A stretch of DNA of 64,000 bases from Candidatus Nitrosothermus koennekei (GCA_013538715.1 JACAFH010000004.1:62001-126000); one strand, 5' to 3'. Counted from the first letter of the stretch, positions 44,210 through 53,873 are shown. Program-made: numbers and translations. The notes: generated from the letters alone by a model not told the origin.

Positions 44210-44616
44210 CTACGCTTTAGCTCTTTATTTATATGATCAATTATGGTTTGGAGTGATGTTCCTGGACCAAAATTACCAGTTATACCTTCCTTCTCTAACA
44301 ATGGTTTATCTTTTTCTGGTATGATTCCTCCTCCAACTAGTACTATCTTTTCTCCTCCGTATTCTTTGATCAATCTTGCAACCTTTGGAAATAGTGTTAG
44401 ATGCGCCCCATTCAGTAGACTCATAGCAACTACATCAACATCCTCATCTATAGCCATCTTTGCTACCTGCTCTGGTGTAGCAAATAATCCAGAATAGATA
44501 ACTTCCATCCCAGCATCCCTAAATGCTCTACATAGGACTAGAGCTCCTCTATCATGACCATCTAATCCTAATTTTGCTACTAATATCCTTATAGGTTTGG
44601 TTTTACTCTCTTGCAT
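44206..44616 (-). CDS. Methylmalonyl-CoA mutase, B12-binding small subunit
   Basis: A 136-residue stand-alone cobalamin-binding domain. The motif AKLGLDGHDRGA (residues 14-25) provides the His that replaces the lower base of B12, followed by SLLNGAHLTLFP and VGGGIIPEKD. With the large catalytic subunit (not in the window) it would interconvert succinyl-CoA and methylmalonyl-CoA, a step of the 3HP/4HB CO2-fixation cycle in ammonia-oxidising archaea. The cofactor is supplied with the help of the adenosyltransferase at 1-199. Confidence 0.93.
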   Translation of the reverse strand: MQESKTKPIRILVAKLGLDGHDRGALVLCRAFRDAGMEVIYSGLFATPEQVAKMAIDEDVDVVAMSLLNGAHLTLFPKVARLIKEYGGEKIVLVGGGIIPEKDKPLLEKEGITGNFGPGTSLQTIIDHINKELKRR

Positions 44617-44707
44617 ACTATAAGTTATGTAAAAAGGGATTTAAATCCTTATGCTAATTTTGTAAATAATAAGAATAGCTTAAATACCTTGTTAAGTAAT
44701 AAAGCAT

Positions 44708-44974
44708 ATGAGCGAAGGTGAAGAATTCCCTGTAAAGAGCTATGAAGGGTTTGAACAAAAAGTTATAGAAGGCTATACAATCTATAAGAGTAATAAACGA
44801 TGGGTTGCACTTGTTGTAGTAGAAACGAGTTATAAGAAAGAGTTGAGATTATATGCATGGGAGTTAAAGAACGATACTTGGAAGGTATCACTTGCAAGTC
44901 AAAATGTATCATTCTGGAATTGGGATAGCATATATCAAAAGATAAAGGAGTTAAAATCAAAGTATAATCTCTAA
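44708..44974 (+). CDS. Small conserved-looking protein of unknown function
   Basis: An 88-residue soluble protein (MSEGEEFPVKSYEGFEQKVI, then RWVALVVVETSYKKELRLYAW and WKVSLASQNVSFWNWD). The beta-rich, Trp-rich core looks like a small compact domain, but I do not recognise it. It is read divergently from the mutase gene (91 bases apart), and its stop overlaps the next, convergent, gene by 4 bases. Confidence 0.65.
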   Translation: MSEGEEFPVKSYEGFEQKVIEGYTIYKSNKRWVALVVVETSYKKELRLYAWELKNDTWKVSLASQNVSFWNWDSIYQKIKELKSKYNL

Positions 44975-45249
44975 TCACTTAATACACTGTATATCTCTTC
45001 TGCTCTACTCATTATTATATTGTATACCTCTATTAATTCCTCCTCTTTTATACTCCTTTTATTGATTAATACAAAGATCATACTAAATGATGATACTATC
45101 TCTTCTATAATAGAACCGAATGCAAAATCATCTTCAGAACCTACAAATGGTTTAAATATTTTTGCCATTAGCTTAAAATTTCTAGCATTCTTTATATTAT
45201 CATCGATTAACTGATCTAATATGCTCCTTAATTGAATATTTATGCCCAT
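44971..45249 (-). CDS. Small helical protein of unknown function
   Basis: A 92-residue, mostly helical acidic protein (LRSILDQLIDDNIKNARNFK, then IIEEIVSSFSMIFVLI and LIEVYNIIMSRAEEIYSVL). No motif is recognised. The minus-strand frame is preferred over a 64-codon plus-strand ORF because of its natural amphipathic helices. It lies 21 bases downstream of the CDF transporter gene on the same strand. Confidence 0.55.
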   Translation of the reverse strand: MGINIQLRSILDQLIDDNIKNARNFKLMAKIFKPFVGSEDDFAFGSIIEEIVSSFSMIFVLINKRSIKEEELIEVYNIIMSRAEEIYSVLSD

Positions 45250-45270
45250 GTGATAATACCATCTCCATTC

Positions 45271-46167
45271 TTAATACTTTACATCTCCAGTTATGATCAA
45301 TTTCTTTATACTAGGAAAGACTCTCTTAACCTCTTTCTCTATACTCTCTGATATATCATTAAATTCTTCTAATGTCATATTCTTCTCAACTAGTATATGC
45401 AACTCACCATGTAAGTATGGTCCTATTGGCCTTAATAATATATTTGAGATGTGCACTTTATATCTAGTCTTTATAAACGAAGTTAGTTCATCTGTTATCT
45501 CGGGATTCTTAACAGCATCAAGTAATATTAAAGATGATTCTTTAATAACAAAATATGATACTGTAAATATGAAGCTTGATATAGCAAGTGCACCTATAGA
45601 ATCCATTTGTAAGAATCCGGTATATGTTGCTATTATAACACTAACAAAACCTATTATAGAACCTGAACTATCTTTTATAGAATTCTTTGCAACAGCTTTT
45701 AGTGATAATAGATTGTATTTTTTTGCAATTATATGCATCTGATATGCTCTATACCCTGATACTGCAGCAGCTATTGCTAACGTTATAAGTGCTATCTCAT
45801 TATGAACTATCTCTACTGGATTTATGATATGTTCTATAGCATTATATGTTATCAAAATACCTATTCCTGTCATGCTTATTGCTGCTAATAATGCAGCAAA
45901 ACTCTCTACTTTATAATAACCAAATCTAAATCGAGCGTCTGGTTTTCTTCTTGTTATAACCAATCCAAGCCATACTATTAAAGAGATTATCGAGTCACCT
46001 ATAGAATCTATACCATCAGCAATTGTTACCATGCTATTAGTAAAATACCCAACTATTATCTCAATAATACCTAGACCAATGAATGTTATAAATGAGAGTT
46101 TTGATATCTTACTTCCTTCATCAAAACCTTTAGAAGATTCTGCCATATTTGTGAATTTAAATATCAA
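45271..46167 (-). CDS. Cation diffusion facilitator (CDF) metal transporter
   Basis: A 298-residue CDF protein with six predicted membrane helices. The metal-site helices contain SMVTIADGIDSIGDSIISL (D-x-x-x-D in helix II) and KNSIKDSSGSIIGF, in which the usual H/D-x-x-x-D of helix V is N-x-x-x-D. The C-terminal cytoplasmic domain (HISNILLRPIGPYLHGELHI) is the ferredoxin-like metal-sensing domain. It exports a divalent cation such as zinc, manganese or iron. The second Met (residue 8, MAESSKG) is a possible start. Confidence 0.88.
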   Translation of the reverse strand: MIFKFTNMAESSKGFDEGSKISKLSFITFIGLGIIEIIVGYFTNSMVTIADGIDSIGDSIISLIVWLGLVITRRKPDARFRFGYYKVESFAALLAAISMTGIGILITYNAIEHIINPVEIVHNEIALITLAIAAAVSGYRAYQMHIIAKKYNLLSLKAVAKNSIKDSSGSIIGFVSVIIATYTGFLQMDSIGALAISSFIFTVSYFVIKESSLILLDAVKNPEITDELTSFIKTRYKVHISNILLRPIGPYLHGELHILVEKNMTLEEFNDISESIEKEVKRVFPSIKKLIITGDVKY

Positions 46168-46186
46168 ATCATATTTAAATTATTTA

Positions 46187-47602
46187 TTAATAACTCTTCA
46201 TTCTATTCTTTTCTAGATGAATTGCTCTTATAGCATTCTCTACATTCTCATCTTTATCGTTAACTATTATTAATATTCTAGATGTCTCTTCTTGTGCATC
46301 CATATTAAGTATGTTTATACCATTCTCTCCTACAGTTTTACTAGCTATAGATGCTATATTTGGTATCTTTGCCATATCATCACCTATTAATGTTATTACA
46401 CCTCTATTATATGTGATTACAGCATTTTTATCATAAGCCTTAATATATCTCTCGTTCCTTTTTACATATTTTGAATCTAGAAACAATAATCTTGCAAATT
46501 CTGTATCATTTATTGTGTAAGTACTAAGATTTATAAAATCATTATATCTCTTCTCTCTCTTTAATGAAGTGATTAAGTGCCATGAATCTTCTAGACGCAT
46601 TCTAACTAACGCACACCCTTTTTTACCAGTTACTATCTTTAATGGATTCTTTGCTTCAATAGACTCTTTTTTGATGATGGTACACTTCTTTGGATTATTT
46701 ATATCAGTTATGATAATAGGTATCTCTTTTTTGCTCTCTTCAATCTCTTTTATAGCTATAGGATCGAGAATCTTCATACCAAACATTCCTGCGAGTTTTG
46801 CTTCGTTATATGAAAGATAGTTGATCTCTTCTAAATTATTATTTACTATCTTTGGATCAGCACTTAATACTATTCCATCTTTTTCTAGATCTATATTAAC
46901 AGAATATCTATTGCTTAATAGTATTGCCAAGTCTGCAGCAGTTCTATCAGAACCTCCTCTCTCATATGTACTCTCTAACCCATCAATAGTTTTTCCTATA
47001 AAACCTCCTATAGAGACTATATCATGTTTATCTAATAATGCTATAAGCGAAGCGCTTCTCTCTAATGATTCTTGATATAAGAAATTTGCTGCCTCAAAAT
47101 TATCGTCTGTAATTATAGGCCAATCCTCTATCCTAACATAATCTGCATCTAATCCAGCACTCTTTAATACATAACACATCTCATAAGAGATTGCTATCTC
47201 CCCACTATATGCCAAAGTTCTTGCTCTAACTACATCAACAAACCTTTTATACTCTATTGCTTGTTTTAATGCTATAATTACTTGTTTATATAATATATCT
47301 AATATCTTTAAGAATTCTCCTCTATATTCACTATTGATATAGTTATTTGCTATATCAATATACACATCACGTAAAATCTCAACATCGACTATCTTATTTT
47401 CTGCATATAATTCTCCTATATTTAATGCTATATCAGTTAATGATCTGATCTTGCCATGATACTCTGCTAATGGTGCAGAAAATACTGCCAATATTTTCTT
47501 CTCTTTTGATATATCTTTTATCCTATCTATAATTAGTGGTATTCCATTACCGTTAACACCTAATGTACTTCCGCCAAACTTTACGATAGTAAGATCGTGC
47601 AT
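46187..47602 (-). CDS. lysC: Aspartate kinase
   Basis: A 471-residue aspartokinase. The N-terminus IVKFGGSTLG is the kinase motif, the substrate-binding GGSDRTAADLAILL follows, and the C-terminal part (about 320-471) has two ACT domains with GENGINILNMDAQEETS. Lysine is made from 2-oxoglutarate in this organism, so the enzyme should serve threonine, methionine and isoleucine only and be under threonine rather than lysine control; this is inference. It is separated from the CDF gene by 19 bases. Confidence 0.92.
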   Translation of the reverse strand: MHDLTIVKFGGSTLGVNGNGIPLIIDRIKDISKEKKILAVFSAPLAEYHGKIRSLTDIALNIGELYAENKIVDVEILRDVYIDIANNYINSEYRGEFLKILDILYKQVIIALKQAIEYKRFVDVVRARTLAYSGEIAISYEMCYVLKSAGLDADYVRIEDWPIITDDNFEAANFLYQESLERSASLIALLDKHDIVSIGGFIGKTIDGLESTYERGGSDRTAADLAILLSNRYSVNIDLEKDGIVLSADPKIVNNNLEEINYLSYNEAKLAGMFGMKILDPIAIKEIEESKKEIPIIITDINNPKKCTIIKKESIEAKNPLKIVTGKKGCALVRMRLEDSWHLITSLKREKRYNDFINLSTYTINDTEFARLLFLDSKYVKRNERYIKAYDKNAVITYNRGVITLIGDDMAKIPNIASIASKTVGENGINILNMDAQEETSRILIIVNDKDENVENAIRAIHLEKNRMKSY

Positions 47603-47660
47603 ATCTTGTGTTTTATATAATTATATATAAATTCATTTTTGTATGAAAAATAAATTTGTT

Positions 47661-49298
47661 TCAACCTTCACAATTGTTTACAGTGTCTACATCAGATATA
47701 CATGTATCTGTTTCAGAACCAGCATCAATGAAATCGTTCATATTTACTCCATCAACACTATCTACATAATCATTTCCATTATTACCATGTAATGTGTCAT
47801 TTCCATTATTACCATATATCTTATCATTATTCTCATTACCAGCAATGAGATCGTCTCCATTATCACCATATATCTCATCCATTCCATTATTACCGTCAAT
47901 TCTATCATTCCCATCTCCACCATACATCTTATCATCCCCCATATCTCCTGTTAACCAATCATTCCCTAATCCGCCATAAAGTATATCATTCCCATCTCCA
48001 CCAGATATCTTTACTTCATCACCATCATTGCCATAGATTGTATCATTACCATTATCCCCAAACAACCATTCAGATCCTAAACCACCTTCTATATAATCAT
48101 CACCATCATTACCTTCTAGATGATCATCACCATCATTACCATAAATCATATCATTTCCATTATTACCAATTATATGATCCAGCCCATTCTCGCCATAAAG
48201 TGTATCTATTCCATCTCCTCCTTCAATATAATCATCACCATCTTCTCCATGAATTATATCATTTCCATTATTACCATAAACAAAATCCATTGAAGTACCT
48301 GCATAAATCATATCGTTCCCATCTCCTCCATAAATCAAATCCATACCACTCCCAGCATTAATAGTGTCATCTCCTGCCTCGCCATAAAAGAAGTTATCGT
48401 TCAATGTATCTTTAATAACATCATTACCATTACCACCTCTAAAGAAGTCATGACCGTCATTATCGAGCATGTTATCATTTCCATCTTCGCCTTCTAGATG
48501 ATCATTCCCTAATCCACCTTCTAGATAATCATCTCCACTACTTCCACGTAACCAATCTCTTCCATCTTCACCATATAACTTGTCATTTAGAATTCCTCCT
48601 GACAACCAATCGTTTCCTGTTCCACCATAAATTGTATCTATGCCGTTAACACCATAAAGCTGATCGTCTCCATTATTACCTTCGATGTAATCATCTCCTT
48701 CAAATCCATAGGCAAAGTCGTTACCATCACCTCCATATATCTTGTCATTGTTCTCTCCTCCATCTAATCTATCATCACCAGCATCGCCATACAATAAATC
48801 GTCACCAAGCGAGCCTATGATTACATCGTTACCATTTCCAGCGTATATAGTATCAGCGCCATCTGATGCGTATATAATATCATTGTTCTCTCCTCCATAT
48901 ACAGTATCGTTACCATTTCCAGCGTATATAGTATCAGCGCCATTCTCAGTATGTATCATATCATTGTTCTCTCCTCCATATACAGTATCGTTACCATTTC
49001 CAGCGTATATAGTATCAGCACCATTAGAACCACAAATTATATCGTTACCATCTTTAGAATATACAGTATCGTTACCATTTCCAGCATCTATTATATCATT
49101 ACCATTTGTGCCATAAATAATATCATCTCCATTAGTACCAACTATCGTTGGATTTGAACATGGATTTGTTTGGGCCATGAGTGGAGTATTATGTAGTAGC
49201 ATGAGAATCATTGCACTGTATACCATATATTTGGTTAAGATACTTATTACTCTACTTTTTTTGAGAATATCTCTTGTGTCTTTCCTTGCATCTGCCAT
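47661..49298 (-). CDS. Secreted RTX-type calcium-binding repeat protein
   Basis: A 545-residue protein with a signal sequence (MVYSAMILMLLHNTPLMAQ) and then roughly fifty nine-residue repeats of the haemolysin-type pattern G-G-x-G-x-D-x-I/L-x, here Asn-rich (GNGNDTIYG, GGDGNDMIYA). Such repeats fold as a calcium-filled parallel beta-roll outside the cell. The tail DAGSETDTCISDVDTVNNC closes with two Cys and is like the ends of bacterial proteins of this type. No enzyme domain is seen. It could be a surface, adhesion or matrix protein. The signal peptide leader is long (about 43 residues). The family is mostly bacterial, so lateral origin is possible. Confidence 0.85.
   Translation of the reverse strand: MADARKDTRDILKKSRVISILTKYMVYSAMILMLLHNTPLMAQTNPCSNPTIVGTNGDDIIYGTNGNDIIDAGNGNDTVYSKDGNDIICGSNGADTIYAGNGNDTVYGGENNDMIHTENGADTIYAGNGNDTVYGGENNDIIYASDGADTIYAGNGNDVIIGSLGDDLLYGDAGDDRLDGGENNDKIYGGDGNDFAYGFEGDDYIEGNNGDDQLYGVNGIDTIYGGTGNDWLSGGILNDKLYGEDGRDWLRGSSGDDYLEGGLGNDHLEGEDGNDNMLDNDGHDFFRGGNGNDVIKDTLNDNFFYGEAGDDTINAGSGMDLIYGGDGNDMIYAGTSMDFVYGNNGNDIIHGEDGDDYIEGGDGIDTLYGENGLDHIIGNNGNDMIYGNDGDDHLEGNDGDDYIEGGLGSEWLFGDNGNDTIYGNDGDEVKISGGDGNDILYGGLGNDWLTGDMGDDKMYGGDGNDRIDGNNGMDEIYGDNGDDLIAGNENNDKIYGNNGNDTLHGNNGNDYVDSVDGVNMNDFIDAGSETDTCISDVDTVNNCEG
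48825..49094 (-). repeat. 81-base tandem repeats inside the RTX-type gene
   Basis: The 5' part of the gene contains near-identical units starting with ATCGTTACCATTTCCAGC (plus strand) at 48825, 48906, 48987 and 49068, exactly 81 bases apart. Each unit is three nonapeptides. The DNA identity between units is much higher than between the older repeats downstream, indicating recent expansion. Confidence 0.85.
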
Positions 49299-49342
49299 AA
49301 TAATGTTATAATTATAAGTATAATATATAGCTAACTAAATAT

Positions 49343-49440
49343 ATCATAATTTATTATGATTAAACTAGTGATATAATATAAATTATCTAGTGATATTTAT
49401 CATATTACTATATAATCTATAATAAAAAATTATCACTAGC
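49343..49440. promoter_or_regulatory. Hairpin and CTAGTGATAT repeats upstream of the RTX-type gene
   Basis: ATCATAAT-TT-ATTATGAT (49343-49360) is an inverted repeat. CTAGTGATAT occurs directly at 49365-49374 and 49387-49396, and CTAGTGATA occurs inverted at 49431-49439. The 195-base gap is upstream of the RTX-type gene and downstream of the inositol phosphate synthase gene, so the elements are candidates for operator sites. Confidence 0.4.
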
Positions 49441-49493
49441 GATATAATTAAATAAAATTTAATATAGCATCTACAATATATAAAACATAACTA

Positions 49494-50561
49494 CTATCTC
49501 TCTCTCTTATTCTCAATAAACTCCATAAATGCCTTCTTTGCATCATTATATGGCATCTGTTGAGGTGGATGTTTAAAACAATATGCCGATACACTTATCA
49601 ATGGTCCACTTATACTTCTATCTAATGCTACTCTCATAGCCCTTACTGCGTCTATCATAACACCAGCACTATTATAAGCATCTATTACATTTAGTTTTAC
49701 ATCTATCTCTAAAGGAACGTTACCAAAATATCTACCCTTCATATGTATATAACAGACCTTTGTATTATCAAGAAATGGCACGTAATCGCTTGGTCCTATC
49801 CTCATAGGAACGTCATAAGAAACCATAGCCCTTACTGCACTCTCCTTGCTTTCTCTTTTATCTTTTAGTCTATCTTCATCTAGCATATTATAGAAATCCA
49901 TGTCACCGCCTATATTCAATTGATATGTTTGATCTATCTTTACGCCTCTATCAACTAATAGCTTCACTAGGGTTTTATGAAGTACTGTAGCACCTAATTG
50001 ACTCATTACATCATCACCAGCAACTGGTAATCCTTTCTCAGAGAATATCTGCTGCCATTTGGAATTTGAGGCTATGAAAACTGGAATTGCATTAATAAAT
50101 CCAACACCAGCATCTAACGCTTGTTCTGCATAATATCTAGTAGCCTCTGTGCTTCCTACTGGAAGGTAACTTATCAATAGATCTGCTTTACTTTCTCTTA
50201 ACCTTTTAGATATCTCTACAGGCGTTGTATTAGATAATTTTATAGCATTACTAAGATGTCTACCAACTCCATCAAGTATTTTACCCTTCTCAACTTTAAC
50301 CCCTAAAGGTTCTACATCAGCAATCTTTAAAGTATTATTAGGATAAGCAAATATAGCCTCGCTTAGATCCTTTCCCACCTTACTTTCTGCTACGTCAAAC
50401 GCTGCTACGAACTCTATATCGCTAGGCTTCATACCATCAAGATTATAATATGCTAATCCTATAGCCTCTTCTCCATTATTATAAAACCTTGTTCCTTGTA
50501 CTAATGCAGATGCACAATTTCCTACACCAGCTATAGCAACTCTAACCTTCTTACTCATCAA
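49494..50561 (-). CDS. ino1: Inositol-3-phosphate synthase
   Basis: A 355-residue NAD-dependent enzyme that cyclises glucose 6-phosphate to inositol phosphate, the source of archaeal phosphatidylinositol-type ether lipids. The N-terminal VAIAGVGNCASALVQG is the NAD loop, SYLPVGSTEATRYYAEQAL and GDDVMSQLGATVLHKTL are typical of the short (archaeal/actinobacterial) form, and GGDMDFYNM lies in the catalytic region. The second Met is an equally possible start. Confidence 0.94.
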   Translation of the reverse strand: MMSKKVRVAIAGVGNCASALVQGTRFYNNGEEAIGLAYYNLDGMKPSDIEFVAAFDVAESKVGKDLSEAIFAYPNNTLKIADVEPLGVKVEKGKILDGVGRHLSNAIKLSNTTPVEISKRLRESKADLLISYLPVGSTEATRYYAEQALDAGVGFINAIPVFIASNSKWQQIFSEKGLPVAGDDVMSQLGATVLHKTLVKLLVDRGVKIDQTYQLNIGGDMDFYNMLDEDRLKDKRESKESAVRAMVSYDVPMRIGPSDYVPFLDNTKVCYIHMKGRYFGNVPLEIDVKLNVIDAYNSAGVMIDAVRAMRVALDRSISGPLISVSAYCFKHPPQQMPYNDAKKAFMEFIENKRER

Positions 50562-50624
50562 TGGGTAAGCTATTAATGTCTAAAATAAATTTTATGATCA
50601 TGTATTATTATAATATGAAGAGGG

Positions 50625-51977
50625 TCAATGTGCTATAATATTCCTTGCTTTCTTTATAACATTCTCTATTATTAGAGGAGCCGCTGCTAAATGGTTCTTT
50701 GCATTAAATATCTCTTCCAACTCATTAATAGTAAGAATCTTTAATATATCCTCTTCCATCTTTAATGCTTCTAGCAAATTCAAGTTTCTCTCATATGCAT
50801 TAAACGCTATTCTTTGTACTAATCTATAAGCATCAGATCTAGCAATGCCCTTCTTTATCATAGCATCAAGTACAAATTCAGCAAATATCTGACCTTTACT
50901 TAATTCTATGTTAGCTTTGATTCTCTCCTCATTTATCTTTAAACCATTTAATACCTTCAACATATCATTAAGCATCTCATCTAATAATATAAACGAGGTT
51001 GGTATTATGAACCTCTCATTAGCAGAGTTGCTTAAGTCTCTCTCATGCCATAATCCTATATTCTCCAAAGATATGTTAGAGTTAGCTCTTAATATTCTTG
51101 CAAGTGATGATATCCTCTCACTTTTTATAGGATTCCTCTTTACTGGTACAGCACTACTACCCATCTGTCCTTCTCTAAAAGGTTCTGCTACTTCATATAT
51201 CTCGCTCCTTTGTAAATTTCTAATCTCTATAGCAATCTTATCTAATGTGCTTCCAACTAATGCTATAAATTGTAATAATTCTGCAATTCTCTCTCTTGAT
51301 ATCACTTGTGTAGCAGCATCTACAGCATACAAGCCTAACCTCTTCGATACCATCTCTTGCACCTTTAGAGCGTTTCTACCCATTAATGATCCAGTTCCTA
51401 CTACGCCTAATGTTTTGCATAACAACACTCTATGCTTTAACTCGTCTAGATGCTCTAGATGAGCAATTAGATCTGTGAGCCATACAGCAAATTTCAATCC
51501 AAAGGATATTATACTAGCATGTTGCCCATGAGTTCTACCTACTGCTGGTAAATCTTTGTATTTTTCTGCATAACCTATCAATATTCTTATTATCTGTTTT
51601 AGTTTATCTTTAATTATTATTAGAGCGTCTCTAACCTGCATAGATATCCTAGTATCAATAACATCGTAACTTGTTAAACCATAATGGATCCATGGTTTTG
51701 CAATATTTGATAATTCACTTATTGCTTCAACCATTGCTGCTGTATCATGTTCCGTTCTAGATTCTAACTCTTTTATGCGCTTAATCTTTATTCTTTTACT
51801 CTTTACAATCTCTAATATCTCTTTAGAGGCATCTATAGGTATCAAGCCTAACTCTGCTTGTACCTCTGCAACTACTGCTTCAAACTCTAATTGATACTCT
51901 AAACTCTTCTCCTCCTCAAATATCATCTTCATCTCATTGCTTCCATATCTCCCAGCATCAATAGGTAAGATAGGCAT
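50625..51977 (-). CDS. purB: Adenylosuccinate lyase
   Basis: A 450-residue fumarase/aspartase-family enzyme acting twice in purine synthesis. Visible are TEHDTAAMVEAIS, IHYGLTSYDVIDT with the substrate-binding TS, GRTHGQHAS with a catalytic His and the signature loop GQMGSSAVPVKRNPIKSE. The remaining purine gene of the window is purN (42643). Confidence 0.97.
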   Translation of the reverse strand: MPILPIDAGRYGSNEMKMIFEEEKSLEYQLEFEAVVAEVQAELGLIPIDASKEILEIVKSKRIKIKRIKELESRTEHDTAAMVEAISELSNIAKPWIHYGLTSYDVIDTRISMQVRDALIIIKDKLKQIIRILIGYAEKYKDLPAVGRTHGQHASIISFGLKFAVWLTDLIAHLEHLDELKHRVLLCKTLGVVGTGSLMGRNALKVQEMVSKRLGLYAVDAATQVISRERIAELLQFIALVGSTLDKIAIEIRNLQRSEIYEVAEPFREGQMGSSAVPVKRNPIKSERISSLARILRANSNISLENIGLWHERDLSNSANERFIIPTSFILLDEMLNDMLKVLNGLKINEERIKANIELSKGQIFAEFVLDAMIKKGIARSDAYRLVQRIAFNAYERNLNLLEALKMEEDILKILTINELEEIFNAKNHLAAAPLIIENVIKKARNIIAH

Positions 51978-52059
51978 GAGATAAGATAATTATAATCAAA
52001 AATAAACTTTATCTTATAGTTTAAATTGCTATTAAGAGATAGTAAGATTGGTGATATAT

Positions 52060-53505
52060 ATGGATATTAAAAATTATGTTAAACAGATTAGTGATGTTGA
52101 GTATAGGATTGAACCTATTAAAGAGAAAGGAATGAATGTTCCTGTTACAATTTATGCCAATGAACAATTAATAAGCAAGATGCTTGAAGATAGAACTATA
52201 TTACAAGCAGTGAATGTAACTACTTTGCCAGGAGTAGTAAAACATGTTGCAGTATTACCTGATGGCCATGAAGGATACGGCTTTCCAGTAGGTGGTGTAG
52301 CAGCAACAAGGTTAGAGGATGGTATAATAAGCCCTGGTGGAGTTGGTTATGATATAAACTGTGGTGTTAGATTAATAAGAACAGATCTTAGTGAGCAAGA
52401 GGTTAGAGTTAAACTTAAAGAATTGGTTAATGAGTTATTTAATACTATACCATCTGGAGTAGGTAGTGAAGGAGTAATAAATCTAACAAAGAATGAATTG
52501 GATGAAGTTCTTCTGCACGGAGCAAAATGGGCTATAGAGCATGGTTATGGCTATGATGATGATATAGATGTATGTGAAGAGAATGGAGAGATGAAAGGGG
52601 CCGATCCTTCAGTAGTTAGTGAGACTGCAAGAAAGAGGGGCGCTCCACAACTAGGGACTTTAGGATCAGGGAACCACTTTTTAGAGGTACAAAAGGTTGA
52701 TAAGATATTTGATATAAATGCTGCAAAGAGATTTGGAATAGAATATGAAGGGCAGGTAACAGTGCTTATACATTGTGGTTCTAGAGGGTTTGGGCATCAG
52801 GTATGTTCAGATTATCTAAGGATATGTGAGAAAGCCTTGAAGAAGTATGGAATAGAACTGCCAGATAGAGAACTTGCATGTGTTCCAAATAATAGTGAGG
52901 AAGGCGAGTCGTACAGAAGGGCAATGTATTGTGCATTAAACTTTGCATGGAGTAATAGACAGATGATAACTCATTGGACAAGGAAAGCATTTGAAAAGAT
53001 TTTCAAGAGAGATACAAAAATGGATCTAGTATATGACGTAGCTCACAATATAGCAAAGGTTGAGAAACATAAGATCGATGGAGAGATGATGGATGTTGTA
53101 GTGCATAGAAAAGGAGCTACAAGGGCATTTCCAGCTGGTAAGAGCGAAGTTTCTAGTAAGTATAGAGATTTTGGGCAACCAGTATTAATACCTGGCTCTA
53201 TGGGAACCGCAAGTTACATATTGCTTGGTGCAGCAAGATCTATGGAACTTACATTTGGTTCAACCGCACATGGTGCAGGAAGAACTATGTCAAGAGCTGC
53301 AGCAAAGAGAAGTTATACTGCTAAAGATGTACAAAATAGATTAGAGAGTAGAGGTATATATATTAAAGCTTTAACGAGAGAAGGTGTAGTCGAAGAGACT
53401 CCAGAAGCATATAAAGATGTAGATCTTGTTGCAGATGTTAGTCATAGAGTAGGTATTGCTACAAAGGTTGCTAGGTTGATACCATTAGGAGTCATTAAGG
53501 GATAG
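52060..53505 (+). CDS. rtcB: RNA-splicing ligase RtcB
   Basis: A 481-residue RtcB from the ATG at 52060 (a GTG at 52048 would add four residues). It joins tRNA exon halves after intron removal, using GTP and Mn. Metal-binding motifs are PGGVGYDINCGVR (Cys and Asp), GTLGSGNHFLE, IHCGSRGFGHQ and VVHRKGATRAFPAG. GSTAHGAGRTMSR contains the His that is guanylylated. No intein insertion is present, although some archaeal RtcB genes carry one. It is followed after 2 bases by the PDCD5-like gene. Confidence 0.98.
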   Translation: MDIKNYVKQISDVEYRIEPIKEKGMNVPVTIYANEQLISKMLEDRTILQAVNVTTLPGVVKHVAVLPDGHEGYGFPVGGVAATRLEDGIISPGGVGYDINCGVRLIRTDLSEQEVRVKLKELVNELFNTIPSGVGSEGVINLTKNELDEVLLHGAKWAIEHGYGYDDDIDVCEENGEMKGADPSVVSETARKRGAPQLGTLGSGNHFLEVQKVDKIFDINAAKRFGIEYEGQVTVLIHCGSRGFGHQVCSDYLRICEKALKKYGIELPDRELACVPNNSEEGESYRRAMYCALNFAWSNRQMITHWTRKAFEKIFKRDTKMDLVYDVAHNIAKVEKHKIDGEMMDVVVHRKGATRAFPAGKSEVSSKYRDFGQPVLIPGSMGTASYILLGAARSMELTFGSTAHGAGRTMSRAAAKRSYTAKDVQNRLESRGIYIKALTREGVVEETPEAYKDVDLVADVSHRVGIATKVARLIPLGVIKG

Positions 53506-53507
53506 AT

Positions 53508-53873
53508 ATGGAAGATATAGACATTGAGATAATAAAGGCTAAAAAGATGAGAGAACTAAGAAAGAGGTTACAAGAAGGTACTTTAGATAAGAAAGAGAAG
53601 AGTGATAGGAGTATCTTGTTAGACTATCTAACAGATAGAGGGGATGAGGTATTAAGGGCTGCAGAAGAGCAGTATCCAGCACAGATGAGGCTTATAATAC
53701 CTCGTCTTGCTGCTGTACTTAGAAGAGGAGAGATACAAAGTAAGATATCAGGTGCTGATCTATTATCAATCTTAAGAATGATAGGATTAAATGTTAAAAT
53801 AGACGTAAGTATTAAATATTCTGAACATGGCAAATCATATTCTATTGCAGAAAAATTAAGAGATGAAGATTAG
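53508..53873 (+). CDS. PDCD5-like DNA-binding protein
   Basis: A 121-residue basic protein resembling the archaeal PDCD5/COG2118 family. The charged N-terminal helix (IIKAKKMRELRKRL) is followed by a helical core, LLDYLTDRGDEVLRAAEEQY, RLAAVLRRGEIQSKISGADL and LLSILRMIG. The family binds double-stranded DNA in vitro; its role in archaea is unclear. It is in an operon behind rtcB, and its stop overlaps the convergent gene by 4 bases. Confidence 0.7.
   Translation: MEDIDIEIIKAKKMRELRKRLQEGTLDKKEKSDRSILLDYLTDRGDEVLRAAEEQYPAQMRLIIPRLAAVLRRGEIQSKISGADLLSILRMIGLNVKIDVSIKYSEHGKSYSIAEKLRDED

Noticed and set aside
48825-49094. Regular DNA repeats that could suggest a CRISPR array
   Set aside because: The period is a multiple of 27 bases, the units are in frame within a coding sequence and there are no unique spacers.
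47794-49157. Plus-strand ORFs rich in Ser, Pro, His and Tyr opposite the RTX-type gene
   Set aside because: They are mirror images of the nonapeptide repeats; the minus-strand frame has a signal peptide, regular repeats and a natural C-terminus.
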